Shown: positions 1 through 8,841 of the stretch, one piece after another | Numbering within the stretch: the first letter of the stretch is position 1 | How the letters are laid out: every line of letters begins with the position of its first letter | Source of the DNA: DASZHJ01 sp035517495 | GTDB lineage: Bacteria > Pseudomonadota > Alphaproteobacteria > ATCC43930 > CGMCC-115725 | DNA: 64,000 nt | Direction: 5' to 3' | Assembly (NCBI GenBank): GCA_035517495.1 | Contig: DATIYT010000019.1 | Coordinates: 54,060-118,059, forward strand | Program-made: the position numbers and the translations under genes | The notes under the pieces: model-generated | What the model saw: only the letters and a program-made list of their open reading frames with translations | What the model was told of the DNA's origin: nothing | The model's database searches: none

Positions 1-2
1 GG

Positions 3-1406
3 CAGGCGGGAGCGATCGCACACGCTCAAAAGATGCGCATCTTTCATGACGTGGACGAAGGGACGCAGATAACGCCGCCTCTGATCCCGCAATTCGAATT
101 CGACTTCGACAGCTCGGGACTGGTGGCAACCGATCAACCCGGAGGCTCCACCGTAACGGCGCGCAATCCCTTCTTTCAGGACCTCGGGACCAATGGAAGG
201 ACCTGTTTCACCTGCCATCAACCGCAGACCGGATGGACCGTGAGCGCGTCAAGCGTGCAGGCGCGCTTCTATGCGAGCTTTGGTACCGACCCGATATTCC
301 GCCTCGTCGATGGCGCGACATGCCCGAGCGATGATGTCTCCACCATCGATGCGAAACTCGAAGCCTATAGTCTGCTCTTGAGCAAGGGGCTGATTCGGAT
401 CGGTCTCCAGGTTCCGGCGGCGGCGCAATACCAGATCGTGTCGGTGGACGACCCCTATAACTGCAATACCAATCCGACAACGGGACTGACGGGTCCGACG
501 ACCGGCATCGTATCGGTCTATCGCCGTCCGTTGCCCTCGACCAATCTGGGCTTCTTAAGCACATTCATGTGGGATGGGCGCGAGCCCAACTTGCTGAGCC
601 AAGCCGTCGACGCCACGCTCACTCACGCGCAGACAAACGCGCCACCGAGCGCCCCTCAACAGCAGCAAATCTTCGCGTTCGAAAACGGCCTTTTCACGGC
701 GCAATACTTCGATACCGGAGCGAAGTGGCTGAGCGCCGTCGGTGCGAACGGAGGGCCGCTTGCGCTTTCGAAGCAGCTCGCGTCGTTTTTCATCGGTATC
801 AACGATCCCCTGGGAATGAATCCAAAGGGAACAGCATTTTCGCCCGACATCTTCAATATCTACGACCCCTGGACCAACATTGCCGGATCGGACGCTGTCG
901 CAGTCGATCGTGAGGCCGTTGCACGCGGCCAGGCGCTCTTCAACGACACGCCGATCAACATCACCGGTGTCGCCGGCCTCAACGATGTACTCAAAACGCC
1001 GAGCATCCCCGGGTTCTGCGGCACATGTCATGACACACCCAATGTCGGCGACCATTCGGTCAAGGCGCCGCTCAATATCGGCATCGGCAACGCGGGCAGC
1101 AACGCGCCGCCCGCGCTCGATATCTCAGATCTCCCTGTGTTCACCGTGCAGTGCGTGGCGGGGCCATTGAACGGCCAGACCTTTGTCGTGACCGATCTCG
1201 GGCGCGCGCTTATATCGGGCAATTGTGCCGACATCGGCAAGCTCAAGGGACCCATCCTGCGCGGACTTGCGTCGCGAGCCCCTTATTTCCATAACGGCTC
1301 CGCGCGCACGTTGGACGATGTCGTGAATTTCTACGACCAGCGCTTCGGTATCGGATTCACGGCTCAGCAGCATAACGATCTCGTGGCCTTCCTGAAGACG
1401 TTGTGA
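3..1406 (+). CDS. Di-heme cytochrome c peroxidase-like protein (MauG/CcpA type), 5' end outside window
   Basis: The protein has two haem-binding CxxCH motifs, CFTCH at residues 58-62 and CGTCH at 329-333 (counted from the ATG at 33). Late in the protein there is a stretch beginning LKGPILRGLASRAPYFHNG, which is typical of the C-terminal haem domain of di-heme peroxidases. The family is exported and reduces peroxide or oxidises cofactors in the periplasm. No stop lies upstream in frame to base 3, and the upstream codons read AIAHAQ, like the end of a signal peptide, so the true start is probably left of the window. It ends just before a perfect hairpin and converges on the GNAT gene. The length fits the family. 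The substrate cannot be told, and a role in hydrogen peroxide removal is only the default reading. Confidence 0.85.
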   Translation, partial: QAGAIAHAQKMRIFHDVDEGTQITPPLIPQFEFDFDSSGLVATDQPGGSTVTARNPFFQDLGTNGRTCFTCHQPQTGWTVSASSVQARFYASFGTDPIFRLVDGATCPSDDVSTIDAKLEAYSLLLSKGLIRIGLQVPAAAQYQIVSVDDPYNCNTNPTTGLTGPTTGIVSVYRRPLPSTNLGFLSTFMWDGREPNLLSQAVDATLTHAQTNAPPSAPQQQQIFAFENGLFTAQYFDTGAKWLSAVGANGGPLALSKQLASFFIGINDPLGMNPKGTAFSPDIFNIYDPWTNIAGSDAVAVDREAVARGQALFNDTPINITGVAGLNDVLKTPSIPGFCGTCHDTPNVGDHSVKAPLNIGIGNAGSNAPPALDISDLPVFTVQCVAGPLNGQTFVVTDLGRALISGNCADIGKLKGPILRGLASRAPYFHNGSARTLDDVVNFYDQRFGIGFTAQQHNDLVAFLKTL

Positions 1407-1421
1407 GCGGCACAAGCGGCA

Positions 1422-1449
1422 TCGCGGCCCCGTCCAGGCGGGGCCGCGA
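1422..1449. terminator. Perfect GC-rich hairpin between converging genes
   Basis: A 10-bp perfect stem (TCGCGGCCCC paired with GGGGCCGCGA) encloses an 8-base loop. It sits 16 bases after the peroxidase stop and before the stop of the converging acetyltransferase gene. There is no T-tract on either side, so termination is inferred from position and stem strength. Confidence 0.55.
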
Positions 1450-1503
1450 CGCCGGAGCTAAGCCGCGGGTTGCGAAGCCCCAACACACCCCAAAGGCGCC
1501 TAC

Positions 1504-1941
1504 CTAGCCCAACTCAATCTGGTAGCGGATGAAGCCGCGATTCTCCGCGACTTTGTCATAGAGGAGCCGCGCCCGTGCGTTGCTTTCGTGGGTGTGCCAG
1601 TAAACTCGGGCGCATCGCCGTGCGCGGGCCCAGTCGGCAACCGCTGCGATGAGCGCGCGCGCGACCCCGCGCCCCCGCACCGCCTCATCAGTGAAGAGGT
1701 CCTGCAGATAGCAGACGTCGGGCGCGGTCGTGTTGGCATGCACCAGGAAATGCGTGATGCCGACAAGCTTGCCGTCGATCTTGGCACCAAGCGCGTGCAT
1801 GCAAGTTCCCGCCTGGAACTCGTTCCAGGCGCGGTCATACATCGCTTGCGTCAATGTCCGCTTGTAGAAAGCAATATACCCGCGAAAGAGCCGCTCCCAA
1901 TCGGTGCGGTCTTCCGCGGTCAGTGTTCCAATCTGAATCAT
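1504..1941 (-). CDS. GNAT family N-acetyltransferase
   Basis: The 145-residue length is standard for a single GNAT domain. The acetyl-CoA binding signature is visible as LQDLFTDEAVRGRGVARALI, followed by a helix and the WHTHESNARARLLYDKV segment typical of the last strand-helix pair. The family transfers acetyl groups from acetyl-CoA to amines of small molecules or proteins in the cytoplasm. The substrate is not predictable. It stands alone, converging with the peroxidase gene on its 3' side. Confidence 0.88.
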   Translation of the reverse strand: MIQIGTLTAEDRTDWERLFRGYIAFYKRTLTQAMYDRAWNEFQAGTCMHALGAKIDGKLVGITHFLVHANTTAPDVCYLQDLFTDEAVRGRGVARALIAAVADWARARRCARVYWHTHESNARARLLYDKVAENRGFIRYQIELG

Positions 1942-2008
1942 CGATCCCTCGGGGCCGAGGGAGTTTCCTAATCCCTTGGGCCTCGCGGGACCAGCGCGAA
2001 ATGGGGGA

Positions 2009-2209
2009 TCAGTCCTTCCAGAACGGCTTTTCCGCCTCGCGCCACGCGTCGGTCCGCGTGATAGCGATATCGCTGAGGTCGTGGTCGCTCATCTGCATGA
2101 GCTCACGCCGCTCGCGCGCGCGGCGCAGCCAGCGTGTCAATAAGCTCCCCACCGAGAAAGTCGGTGATGTCGCATACAATGAATCACCGCCGACCGAGAG
2201 CATGGTCAT
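2009..2209 (-). CDS. DUF1127 small basic protein
   Basis: The C-terminal half carries the DUF1127 pattern: an amphipathic basic helix (LLTRWLRRARERREL), then MSDHDLSDIAITRTDA. Proteins of this type are short and very common in alphaproteobacteria. Some have been linked to RNA metabolism and phosphate or stress responses, but most are uncharacterised. I chose the ATG at 2209 because GGAG stands about seven bases upstream. That ATG overlaps the stop of the small upstream gene (ATGA), which suggests coupled translation. Confidence 0.8.
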   Translation of the reverse strand: MTMLSVGGDSLYATSPTFSVGSLLTRWLRRARERRELMQMSDHDLSDIAITRTDAWREAEKPFWKD

Positions 2210-2394
2210 GGGAAGCTCCGGCTCCAAGCGGTCTCGTCGCCCGTGGTGCGCGGTGCGAGCCGCGGGAGGCTAAGCAGGGCACGACGGATCGCCGATACCA
2301 CTCCCTGGCGTAGCTCCGCGAGCAGTACGCCGGTCTTCGCAGCGGATACTTCGCTACCGGGATAGCGAGTGGCTTCGGGTTGGAACGGAATCAT
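2206..2394 (-). CDS. Small hypothetical protein upstream of DUF1127 gene
   Basis: This 62-residue frame starts at an ATG with GGAG eight bases upstream. Its stop overlaps the DUF1127 start by four bases, which is the main support for it being real. The middle (LLAELRQGVVSAIRRALLSLPR) could form a basic amphipathic helix like that of DUF1127 proteins. I do not recognise a family. It may be a small partner, a leader peptide, or chance. Confidence 0.45.
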   Translation of the reverse strand: MIPFQPEATRYPGSEVSAAKTGVLLAELRQGVVSAIRRALLSLPRLAPRTTGDETAWSRSFP

Positions 2395-2526
2395 AGGGTT
2401 AGCTCCATTGATAAGCCGGTAACCGCCGGCACTTATTTCACCCCCAGAAAATGGTTCTAACGCCACAGGAATTAATGCCGCATCGGGTGATATTATTAAT
2501 TAGTAAGTGTGATATATAGGTTGCCC

Positions 2527-3414
2527 ATGTTGGACCTCAAGACGGTTGCTATTTTCGTCAGAGTCGCGCAGCGGCGGAGTTTCGTGCGCGCCGCGAAGGA
2601 GCTGGGCATTACCCAATCCGGCGTCTCGAACGCGATCTTGCGTTTGGAGGAGCGTCTTGGCCTTCGCCTCCTGGCTCGCACCACCCGGCACGTCGGCCTC
2701 ACCGAGGACGGCGCAGCCTTCTACGAGCGATGCCGGCACATCCTCGCCGATCTCGAGGAGGCGGAGCAGGTCCTGACCCAAGCGCGGATCGAGCCGGTGG
2801 GAGCGTTGCGGCTCGATCTGCCGTTGGCGTTCGGGCGTATTAAGGTGGTGCCGTTGCTGGGCGCATTCCGTGCGCGCTTTCCGAGGCTCGATCTCGAAGT
2901 GAGCTTCACGGACCGGTTCGTCGACCTCGTCGAGGAGGGGATCGATGTCGCGGTGCGCGTGGGGGAATTGCGCGATTCAAGCCTGATCGCGAGGCGGCTG
3001 ACCGAGAGCCCGCTGCGCGTCGTGGGATCGCCGCGGCATCTCGCCGAGCACGGAATGCCGCGCACGATCGAGGAAATCGATCCGACGCTCTGTATACCGT
3101 ACGCGATCCGCGACAGCCGTGTGGTGCGCGAGTGGCGCTTCGAGCGCGAAGGCAAGCCCGTCACCTTGACGCCCAAGGGACCGCTCACGGTCACCGATGG
3201 CACGGCACTTGTGGCCGCGGCCGCCGAGGGGCACGGCCTCGCTCAGATCAATGACTATGCCAGCGACGAGGCCGTCACATCGGGCGCGCTAGTGCCGTTG
3301 CTGGAGGAATTCACCGCGCGTCCGGTTCCGATCTGGCTCATCTATCCGCAGACACGGCACCTTTCACCCAAAGTGCGCGCCTTCGTCGATTTCCTAACGG
3401 CACGATTCGGGTAG
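2527..3414 (+). CDS. LysR family transcriptional regulator
   Basis: An N-terminal winged helix-turn-helix is clear: LDLKTVAIFVRVAQRRSFVR, then AAKELGITQSGVSNAILRLE. It is followed by a LysR effector-binding domain with the typical GALRLDLPLAFGR opening and the ERLGLRLLARTTRHVGLTEDG linker. At 295 residues it has the usual length. A GTG lies six codons upstream, but the ATG at 2527 gives the normal LysR N-terminus. The closing part resembles the DNA-binding regulators of the CrgA/DsdC branch that act on neighbouring oxidoreductase genes, but no divergent target is obvious here. The stretch before it (2395-2526) is AT-rich and probably holds its promoter. Confidence 0.92.
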   Translation: MLDLKTVAIFVRVAQRRSFVRAAKELGITQSGVSNAILRLEERLGLRLLARTTRHVGLTEDGAAFYERCRHILADLEEAEQVLTQARIEPVGALRLDLPLAFGRIKVVPLLGAFRARFPRLDLEVSFTDRFVDLVEEGIDVAVRVGELRDSSLIARRLTESPLRVVGSPRHLAEHGMPRTIEEIDPTLCIPYAIRDSRVVREWRFEREGKPVTLTPKGPLTVTDGTALVAAAAEGHGLAQINDYASDEAVTSGALVPLLEEFTARPVPIWLIYPQTRHLSPKVRAFVDFLTARFG

Positions 3415-3574
3415 CACTCTTTCAATCAATGATTGGGGTCGATGGCAGCGCCGCGAATGAATACCCATGTCCTTTGGTGACGAGTAAGCGTTCGACCATC
3501 GGCGCCTGAGTCCGCATTGCGCGGGCTCGTCCACCAATGTCAGGCTTAGCTCGTTACATAAGTCGGTGAAAAAC

Positions 3575-4774
3575 ATGAACAAATTTGGCGCGCGCGGCGG
3601 TTTTGGCTTGCGGCTCGCACTGGCGTCTCTAATTGCGCTCGGCCTATCCGCGAGCGGAGTGTTGGCAGCCGCCTCGGGGCCAGACGCGAGCCTCGGCGCA
3701 TCAATCCAGGCACGGCTGTTGCGCTATGGCGGCGTTGATGCCGCCAAGGTCGAGATAGGCGTCGACGGCGGTATCGTCACGCTATCGGGAACCGTCACCA
3801 CATTGCTTTCCCGGAGCCGCGCCGTGGCATTGAGCCAGGCGGTTGCGGGTGTCCGCGGCGTGATCGATCTGATCTCGGTCGCGACGGACGCTCGCCCGGA
3901 TTCCGACATTGCGAGCGACGTCAGGGCGTCGCTCGCCGTCGACCCCGCCTTGCAAGAGGCGAACATCGAGGCCTACTGCATCGAGGGAACGGTCACACTC
4001 GGCGGCGTCGCCTCTTCCCAAGCAGAAAGCCATCTGGCGGAACTCTCCGCGAAGGGCACGCCGGGGGTCCGCGAGGTCAATAATGACATCGCGATCTCGC
4101 CTGGGGCGAACCGGTCCGACGCCCGGATCGCCGCGGACGTCGAGGAGTTATTGCGATGGGACGCATGGCTGGCGGACAAGTCGATCAATGTCCGCGTCGT
4201 GCAGGGTCAGGTCGTCTTTTCGGGATCGGTCGACAGCGATTTCGCGCGCCGGCACGCGTCCGACCTTGCCGCTCTGGCGGGCCCGGTCTCCGTCCAAAAT
4301 GATTTGCAGGTGCAGGGCGGGCCGACGCCCGCTTTGAGCGACAAGACCCTCGCATCGATGGTCCGGGATGTCCTGAGCCAGGATCCGCGATTGCGGGGCG
4401 TCGCTCCCCGCATCGCCGTCTCGGAGAATGTCGTCGTCTTCTCGGGAACGGTACCGAATTACGGAGCTGCCGACGCCGTGCTGGCGGACGCCCGATCCGT
4501 GCCAGGTGTCACGTCCGTCGACAACCGCATGCTCGTCAACCCGCAAAACCAGCCGTCGGATGCGGCGCTTGAACGGGAACTGCGTGCCGCATTGGCACGC
4601 GATCCTCACATTCCCACGGACGACATCACCGTCTCGGTTGCGCACGGCCGAGTGACGCTCCGCGGCGTGCTGATGGATGCTTCCCAGCGGCGCGATATCA
4701 CGAGGATTCTCGGGCAAAATCCGGACGTGCGCGGCATCAACGACAAGCTGACGCTCATAAACTACGGCGAGTGA
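3575..4774 (+). CDS. Exported protein with five BON domains
   Basis: A positively charged N-terminus and a hydrophobic stretch ending GVLAAASG form a signal peptide. After it come five consecutive BON repeats, each with the pattern of D-x-x-L/I, then V-x-G-x-V-x-F/L-S/G-G, then V-x-x-V-N/D. They start at about residues 38, 110, 180, 255 and 330. BON domains bind membranes or lipids and occur in OsmY-type envelope-stress proteins, which usually have one or two copies. A GTG at 3566 is an alternative start. The gene stands alone between the LysR and solute-binding genes. Its stress role is inferred from the family. Confidence 0.85.
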   Translation: MNKFGARGGFGLRLALASLIALGLSASGVLAAASGPDASLGASIQARLLRYGGVDAAKVEIGVDGGIVTLSGTVTTLLSRSRAVALSQAVAGVRGVIDLISVATDARPDSDIASDVRASLAVDPALQEANIEAYCIEGTVTLGGVASSQAESHLAELSAKGTPGVREVNNDIAISPGANRSDARIAADVEELLRWDAWLADKSINVRVVQGQVVFSGSVDSDFARRHASDLAALAGPVSVQNDLQVQGGPTPALSDKTLASMVRDVLSQDPRLRGVAPRIAVSENVVVFSGTVPNYGAADAVLADARSVPGVTSVDNRMLVNPQNQPSDAALERELRAALARDPHIPTDDITVSVAHGRVTLRGVLMDASQRRDITRILGQNPDVRGINDKLTLINYGE

Positions 4775-4941
4775 CGGAGACTTGAGCGTCTGCGCGGGCC
4801 ACGATGGGGCTCGCCCGGATAAATCCGATCGAACGACCACGCCATCCGGAAAATGAAGTGGGCTCCGGTGCTCGGGCGCAACTTGACAAGCGCAGCCATA
4901 TGCCTCGCTATGTTTGGGCAACTATAAATATGGAGGCGCTT

Positions 4942-6261
4942 ATGAAGCTGCGCGATGTCGCACAATTGGCCTCCGCGATGCTGCTCGCCGCGGTGGTATC
5001 GACCGCGCCGGCCGCCGGGGCGAGGGCCGATGACGGCAAGACAATCAAGATCGGCGTGGTGTACGACCTCTCCGGGCCCTTTGCCGGCGGTGGATCGGAC
5101 CTGCATTATCTCGGCGCCAAGATCATCATCGATTGGTTCAACGCGCATGGCGGTATCGATGGATACAAAGTCGATCCGATTTACGTCGATGCGCAGAGCA
5201 AGCCCGACGTCGCGATTAACGAATCCGTCCGGCTGATCGAGCAGGAACACGTCGACATGCTGCTCGGCTTTTTCTCGTCGGCTGAATGCGTGCCGGCGGC
5301 CGCGCGCATCGAGCAGCTCAAGAAATTCATGTGGATCACCACCTGCATAGCCTCGCCTGTGCTGGAGGGGCGCAATCTGCAATATGTTTTTCGCCCGCAG
5401 CCCTACGGCAGGCAATGGGGCCTGGCGTCGACGGAAATGGTGGCCGCCTATTCCAAGGCGCAACTTGGCAAGGACCCCAAGGATCTGAAGATCGCGATCA
5501 TTCATGAGGACGGCCCCTACGGCACCGATGTCGCCGCGGGAAATCGCGAGGGCGCCAAGAAGGCTGGCTTCCAGGTAGTGGCAGACGAGGGATATTCGGC
5601 CTCGGCTCCCGATCTGTCGTCGCTGGTGACCAAGCTGAGGCGGGGCCAGCCGGACGTGATTTTCCATACCGGCTACAACCCCGACATCAGCCTGTTCTTG
5701 CGCCAGGCGCGGGAGCTCGGTCTGAAATTCTCCGCCTTGGTGGGGCACGGCGCCGGCTACACCGTCTATTCCAAGCTCAAGGAGAGCGTTGGAAATGACG
5801 CCAATTATTTCTTTGACGTCGATCCGATCTCGATTTGGCAGACCAACGAGAAATCCCTGAAACCGGAGCTGGTCCCGATCATCAAGTTGGTGGGCGATGC
5901 CTATCAGACGGCCAAGCCCGACACGATCATAAAGTCGGCGCATGTGGGCATGGCGGCCTCAAATACCTACGCCTTCCTGACCGATGTCTTGCCACGCGCC
6001 ATCACGAAATACGGGGGCATCACTGCCGATGATCTGCGCCAGGCTGCCCTCGACACCGACTTGCCTGACGGCTCGACCATGCTCGGCTTCGGCATCAAAT
6101 TCGAGCCGCCGGGCGAGTCGATGGCGGGTCAAAACGAGCGCGCATACCCGGTTGTGGTGCAGTATATCGACGATCAGAGCTATGTTGTTTGGCCCAAAGC
6201 GCAACAACAACGCGAACCGGTGTTGAAGCTGCCGGCAAGTTCGCCCTACTCGCCGAATTAG
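4942..6261 (+). CDS. ABC transporter substrate-binding protein, branched-chain amino acid type (Peripla_BP_6)
   Basis: The start at 4942 is fixed by GGAGG six bases upstream. It gives a clean Sec signal peptide (hydrophobic run ending PAAGARADDG), then the type I periplasmic-binding fold opening KTIKIGVVYDLSGPFAGGG. Later there are family-typical segments such as DVIFHTGYNPDISLFLRQAR. The family captures branched-chain amino acids, amides, aromatic acids or urea in the periplasm for LivHMGF-type permeases. No permease or ATPase gene is adjacent, so it is an orphan binding protein. That is common in soil alphaproteobacteria. The ligand is unknown. Confidence 0.9.
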   Translation: MKLRDVAQLASAMLLAAVVSTAPAAGARADDGKTIKIGVVYDLSGPFAGGGSDLHYLGAKIIIDWFNAHGGIDGYKVDPIYVDAQSKPDVAINESVRLIEQEHVDMLLGFFSSAECVPAAARIEQLKKFMWITTCIASPVLEGRNLQYVFRPQPYGRQWGLASTEMVAAYSKAQLGKDPKDLKIAIIHEDGPYGTDVAAGNREGAKKAGFQVVADEGYSASAPDLSSLVTKLRRGQPDVIFHTGYNPDISLFLRQARELGLKFSALVGHGAGYTVYSKLKESVGNDANYFFDVDPISIWQTNEKSLKPELVPIIKLVGDAYQTAKPDTIIKSAHVGMAASNTYAFLTDVLPRAITKYGGITADDLRQAALDTDLPDGSTMLGFGIKFEPPGESMAGQNERAYPVVVQYIDDQSYVVWPKAQQQREPVLKLPASSPYSPN

Positions 6262-6313
6262 CGGCTGGGAACCGCGTCGAAGCCGACGCTTGCGCGCAAC
6301 GCAACCGCGCGTT

Positions 6314-7141
6314 CTATCGGGCGCCGCGCACGTGAACTTGCCAGGGCCCAGGCCGCGGCGTCGTGCCGATCAATGGGGGGCGCTGTGGCGGAGTTGCGCC
6401 AGCCGCGGCAGCGCCTGGCCTCTGTCGCCCATCTGATCCTGGTCCGCGCGCGTGAGGCCCCCCGTTCGCCGAAGGCTTCGCCGCGGCCCCATCCTTCCCG
6501 GCGAGGCCTCGTGCCACGCCCCATAGCGCCGCCTGGGTTCGGTTAGCGGCATGGGTCTTCTGCAGGATGCGGCGAACATGAATTTTCACCGTTGACTCCG
6601 CGATATGGAGCTTGTTGGCGATGACCTTGTTGGACTGGCCATTCGTCAGGCAGCGGAGGATGTCGATCTCTCGCACCGAGAGTTTGGAATTCTGCAAGTC
6701 GGCGCCGCCATTGGGGAGCCGGCGCAACGTCGGAGGGAAACCAGGGATCAATGTGGCAAGATCTGAGGGAAATACCTTCTCGCCGGCGCACACCAGGCGT
6801 ATCGACTCCTCGAACGCGTCGGGTGAGATCTTCTCGAGGAGATAGCCGCTTGCGCCGGCCGCAAAATATTCGGATAGGAGCCCCACATCGAGCTCGGATA
6901 CGAGAAACACGACCTTGGCAACGGGCGCCCAAACCTTCACGTCGGCCACCGAGATCGTCAGATCGCTCCCAGCCGACAAATTGATAAGCAGTATCTCGGG
7001 AGTGATCCCGTCTGCAATCTGGGCGCGCAATTCCGCAATGTCGGTCGCTTGCTTGACCGGATGAAAGCCCATCTCGCGCAGCCGGCTCGCCAGCCCGGCG
7101 CGGAGCAGCAGATTTGATGCTAGAACAGCCACGCTCGCCAT
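6314..7141 (-). CDS. LuxR-type response regulator with degenerate receiver domain
   Basis: The ATG at 7141 has GGAGG a few bases upstream. Residues about 1-120 look like a CheY-type receiver, with the late GASGYLLEK segment. However, the strand that should end in the phospho-accepting aspartate reads EILLINLS, with Asn in its place, and the early acidic pair is missing. A LuxR DNA-binding domain follows (LSVREIDILRCLTNGQSNKV, then AESTVKIHVRRIL). The last 60 or so residues are Ala/Gly/Pro/Arg-rich and probably disordered. No sensor kinase is adjacent. It faces away from the small exported protein array at 7.9 kb, so it is a candidate regulator of it, by position only. Confidence 0.85.
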   Translation of the reverse strand: MASVAVLASNLLLRAGLASRLREMGFHPVKQATDIAELRAQIADGITPEILLINLSAGSDLTISVADVKVWAPVAKVVFLVSELDVGLLSEYFAAGASGYLLEKISPDAFEESIRLVCAGEKVFPSDLATLIPGFPPTLRRLPNGGADLQNSKLSVREIDILRCLTNGQSNKVIANKLHIAESTVKIHVRRILQKTHAANRTQAALWGVARGLAGKDGAAAKPSANGGPHARGPGSDGRQRPGAAAAGATPPQRPPLIGTTPRPGPWQVHVRGAR

Positions 7142-7886
7142 TTTCGCCTCCCGACTTATGCTACCGTCGCCGCTTTTCCTTCTATCGGGACTTTCGTTTC
7201 CAGCCCACGCAAGCAAAGGTCGACATCGGAAACGAGGGCTAACGGTAATTCGATCCAGGCAATGCTGCTAATCGGATGGCATGAACGCCAAATTAGCAGC
7301 GTGTGAGCATTAAACGTTAGCGCCGGGTTTACACAAAAGAAAATACCTATTGTGGATAACGCCATCTGTCTTCAGTAGGACGCGGCGTTCGCATGTAATT
7401 GTAGAGGCCGGCGCGCGGGTGATTTGCCGACCCGCCGCGGGGGCGTGCTTTCGGCCTCGTGGGACCATCGTTTGCCGCATCGAGTTATCGGATGGCGGCG
7501 CTGGTGAGACCACAGCAAGCGACTGAAACGGACGCATTATCGATGCGAGCTGTGCGCCGCCTCGCTGCACATCCAGCCGAAGTTCCGACGCGATGATTGA
7601 ACCGCGTAGCCGTTCGATTACGGAGCTACGCGGTCATTGCCGCACTGCCTCCGTTCGGAGTATCGATTGTCAATTCGATTTATCGTCATTCATTTTGACT
7701 ATGAGTGAATACGCCCAATGCGCGTTTGCCCGCGTCAGCGATTGACATGATGTTAACAGCGCGACCGACGCGACGTTAGGTGCGTAAACGTCTCGATTTT
7801 AGCGACCGAACCGCCGCGTTGACAGCACCCGTATGCGACATGATGCGTGCAACGTGTTCATCAACGACATCAGGCGAGGTCGGGCG
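7142..7886. other. Long intergenic region upstream of the small exported protein array
   Basis: About 745 bases without a convincing gene on either strand. The right half is relatively AT-rich (around 7660-7830), and TTGACA hexamers occur at 7742 and 7819, but neither has a good -10 partner. This is unusually long for this compact sequence. It probably carries the promoters of the divergent LuxR-type gene and the array. Confidence 0.5.
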
Positions 7887-8354
7887 ATGTTTCCAAGCAC
7901 TGCAAAATCATGGCGGCTAGCGGCGGCTTCTGGAGTGCTGCTGGTTTTGAGCACAACCGCTCATGGCGGTTCGCCGACGCAACTGAATGACAGACAGCTT
8001 GATGGGATCACCGCGGGCGCCTTCGTGGTTTTCTCGGCCGCAGACGGTCAGTCAACGGGACTGATCACCATGGGGTCGTCGAGTGCCAATTCCGTTGTCG
8101 GCTCCAATCCAAGTGTCGTGAACGGATTCGGATCCGAGGGCGGTATCGCGACCGGCGAAGCGACTAGCTTCGGAACCGACGGCAATTCAACGAGTGCTCC
8201 ACCGGCGACATCGGCCACCAGTGTGGTCACTGGCGGCACGCCAGAGGGCAACTACAACATCGTGATCTCGGCCAATAGAACATCGACAGCTGGCGGTCTA
8301 ACGATCCAGGGCGGGTTCACGTCTGTCTACAACGCCGTAATACCGGGACTGTAG
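7887..8354 (+). CDS. Small exported protein with LxDxQxDxxTAG motif, array member 1
   Basis: The ATG at 7887 follows GAGGT at six bases and gives a signal peptide (LAAASGVLLVLSTTAHGG). Right after the predicted cleavage region comes LNDRQLDGITAG, the shared motif of this array in its most diverged form. The remaining 110 residues are low-complexity, rich in Ser, Thr, Gly and Val, without cysteine. This is the longest member (155 residues). I know of no function. Similar short alphaproteobacterial and betaproteobacterial proteins with a VTAG motif after a signal peptide exist as uncharacterised hypotheticals. The motif also recalls the leader end of double-glycine peptides, but there it precedes cleavage by a peptidase-transporter, which is not seen here. 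Confidence 0.72.
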   Translation: MFPSTAKSWRLAAASGVLLVLSTTAHGGSPTQLNDRQLDGITAGAFVVFSAADGQSTGLITMGSSSANSVVGSNPSVVNGFGSEGGIATGEATSFGTDGNSTSAPPATSATSVVTGGTPEGNYNIVISANRTSTAGGLTIQGGFTSVYNAVIPGL

Positions 8355-8480
8355 TGCCCGAGGAGACGTCGACGCGGAATAATTTTCGGATGCGGACGCG
8401 CCGATGCGGTTTGCGACAAGCCTAGTGCGACGAGGCTCGGGATGGTCCCGAACCGCCGCACCAACAGTAAGGAGGAGTGC

Positions 8481-8813
8481 ATGAGGAAGTTGCTTCTTGC
8501 GCTGGGCATGGCACCGCTTATGGCCGGCACGGCCATGGCAGCTCAGCCACTCACCGACAACCAAATGGACGGTGTCACCGCCGGGTTCGCGGCGTTTTCG
8601 ACCGCCGACTCACAGGCGCTCGGAAAGATCGTCGCCTCGGTGACGGCGACCGTTGCCCAAGTGAGTGCGGTCACGAACTCGACGGGTGAGCCGCTGATGG
8701 CGACCTTCGGCTCGACGACGCTGACCCTGTTCAAGTCGATTTCGGGTGCGCAGTCGGCGTCGAGCGCGACGAACAGTCTGCCCACCGTAGGGATTGGGCT
8801 CTCTCCAAACTGA
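8481..8813 (+). CDS. Small exported protein with LTDxQMDxVTAG motif, array member 2
   Basis: AAGGAGG stands about seven bases before the ATG at 8481, a near-perfect ribosome site. The 110-residue product has a signal peptide ending MAGTAMAAQP, then LTDNQMDGVTAG. Next is FAAFSTADSQALG, which resembles the AFVVFSAADGQSTG of member 1 at the same place, so the two are true paralogues beyond the motif. The rest is Ala/Ser/Thr/Val-rich with no cysteine and no long hydrophobic segment. It lies 126 bases after member 1 and 28 before member 3 on the same strand, probably in one transcript. The function is unknown. Confidence 0.75.
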   Translation: MRKLLLALGMAPLMAGTAMAAQPLTDNQMDGVTAGFAAFSTADSQALGKIVASVTATVAQVSAVTNSTGEPLMATFGSTTLTLFKSISGAQSASSATNSLPTVGIGLSPN

Positions 8814-8841
8814 TGCTCTAGCCTTGGAAGGATACTGAACC

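Noticed and set aside
4762..5943. Long minus-strand frame opposite the solute-binding protein gene
   Set aside because: Composition is typical of an antisense shadow (many His, Arg, Gly) and it has no ribosome site or recognisable motif.
7310..7570. Minus-strand frame in the long gap before the exported-protein array
   Set aside because: No ribosome site, no motif, atypical composition.
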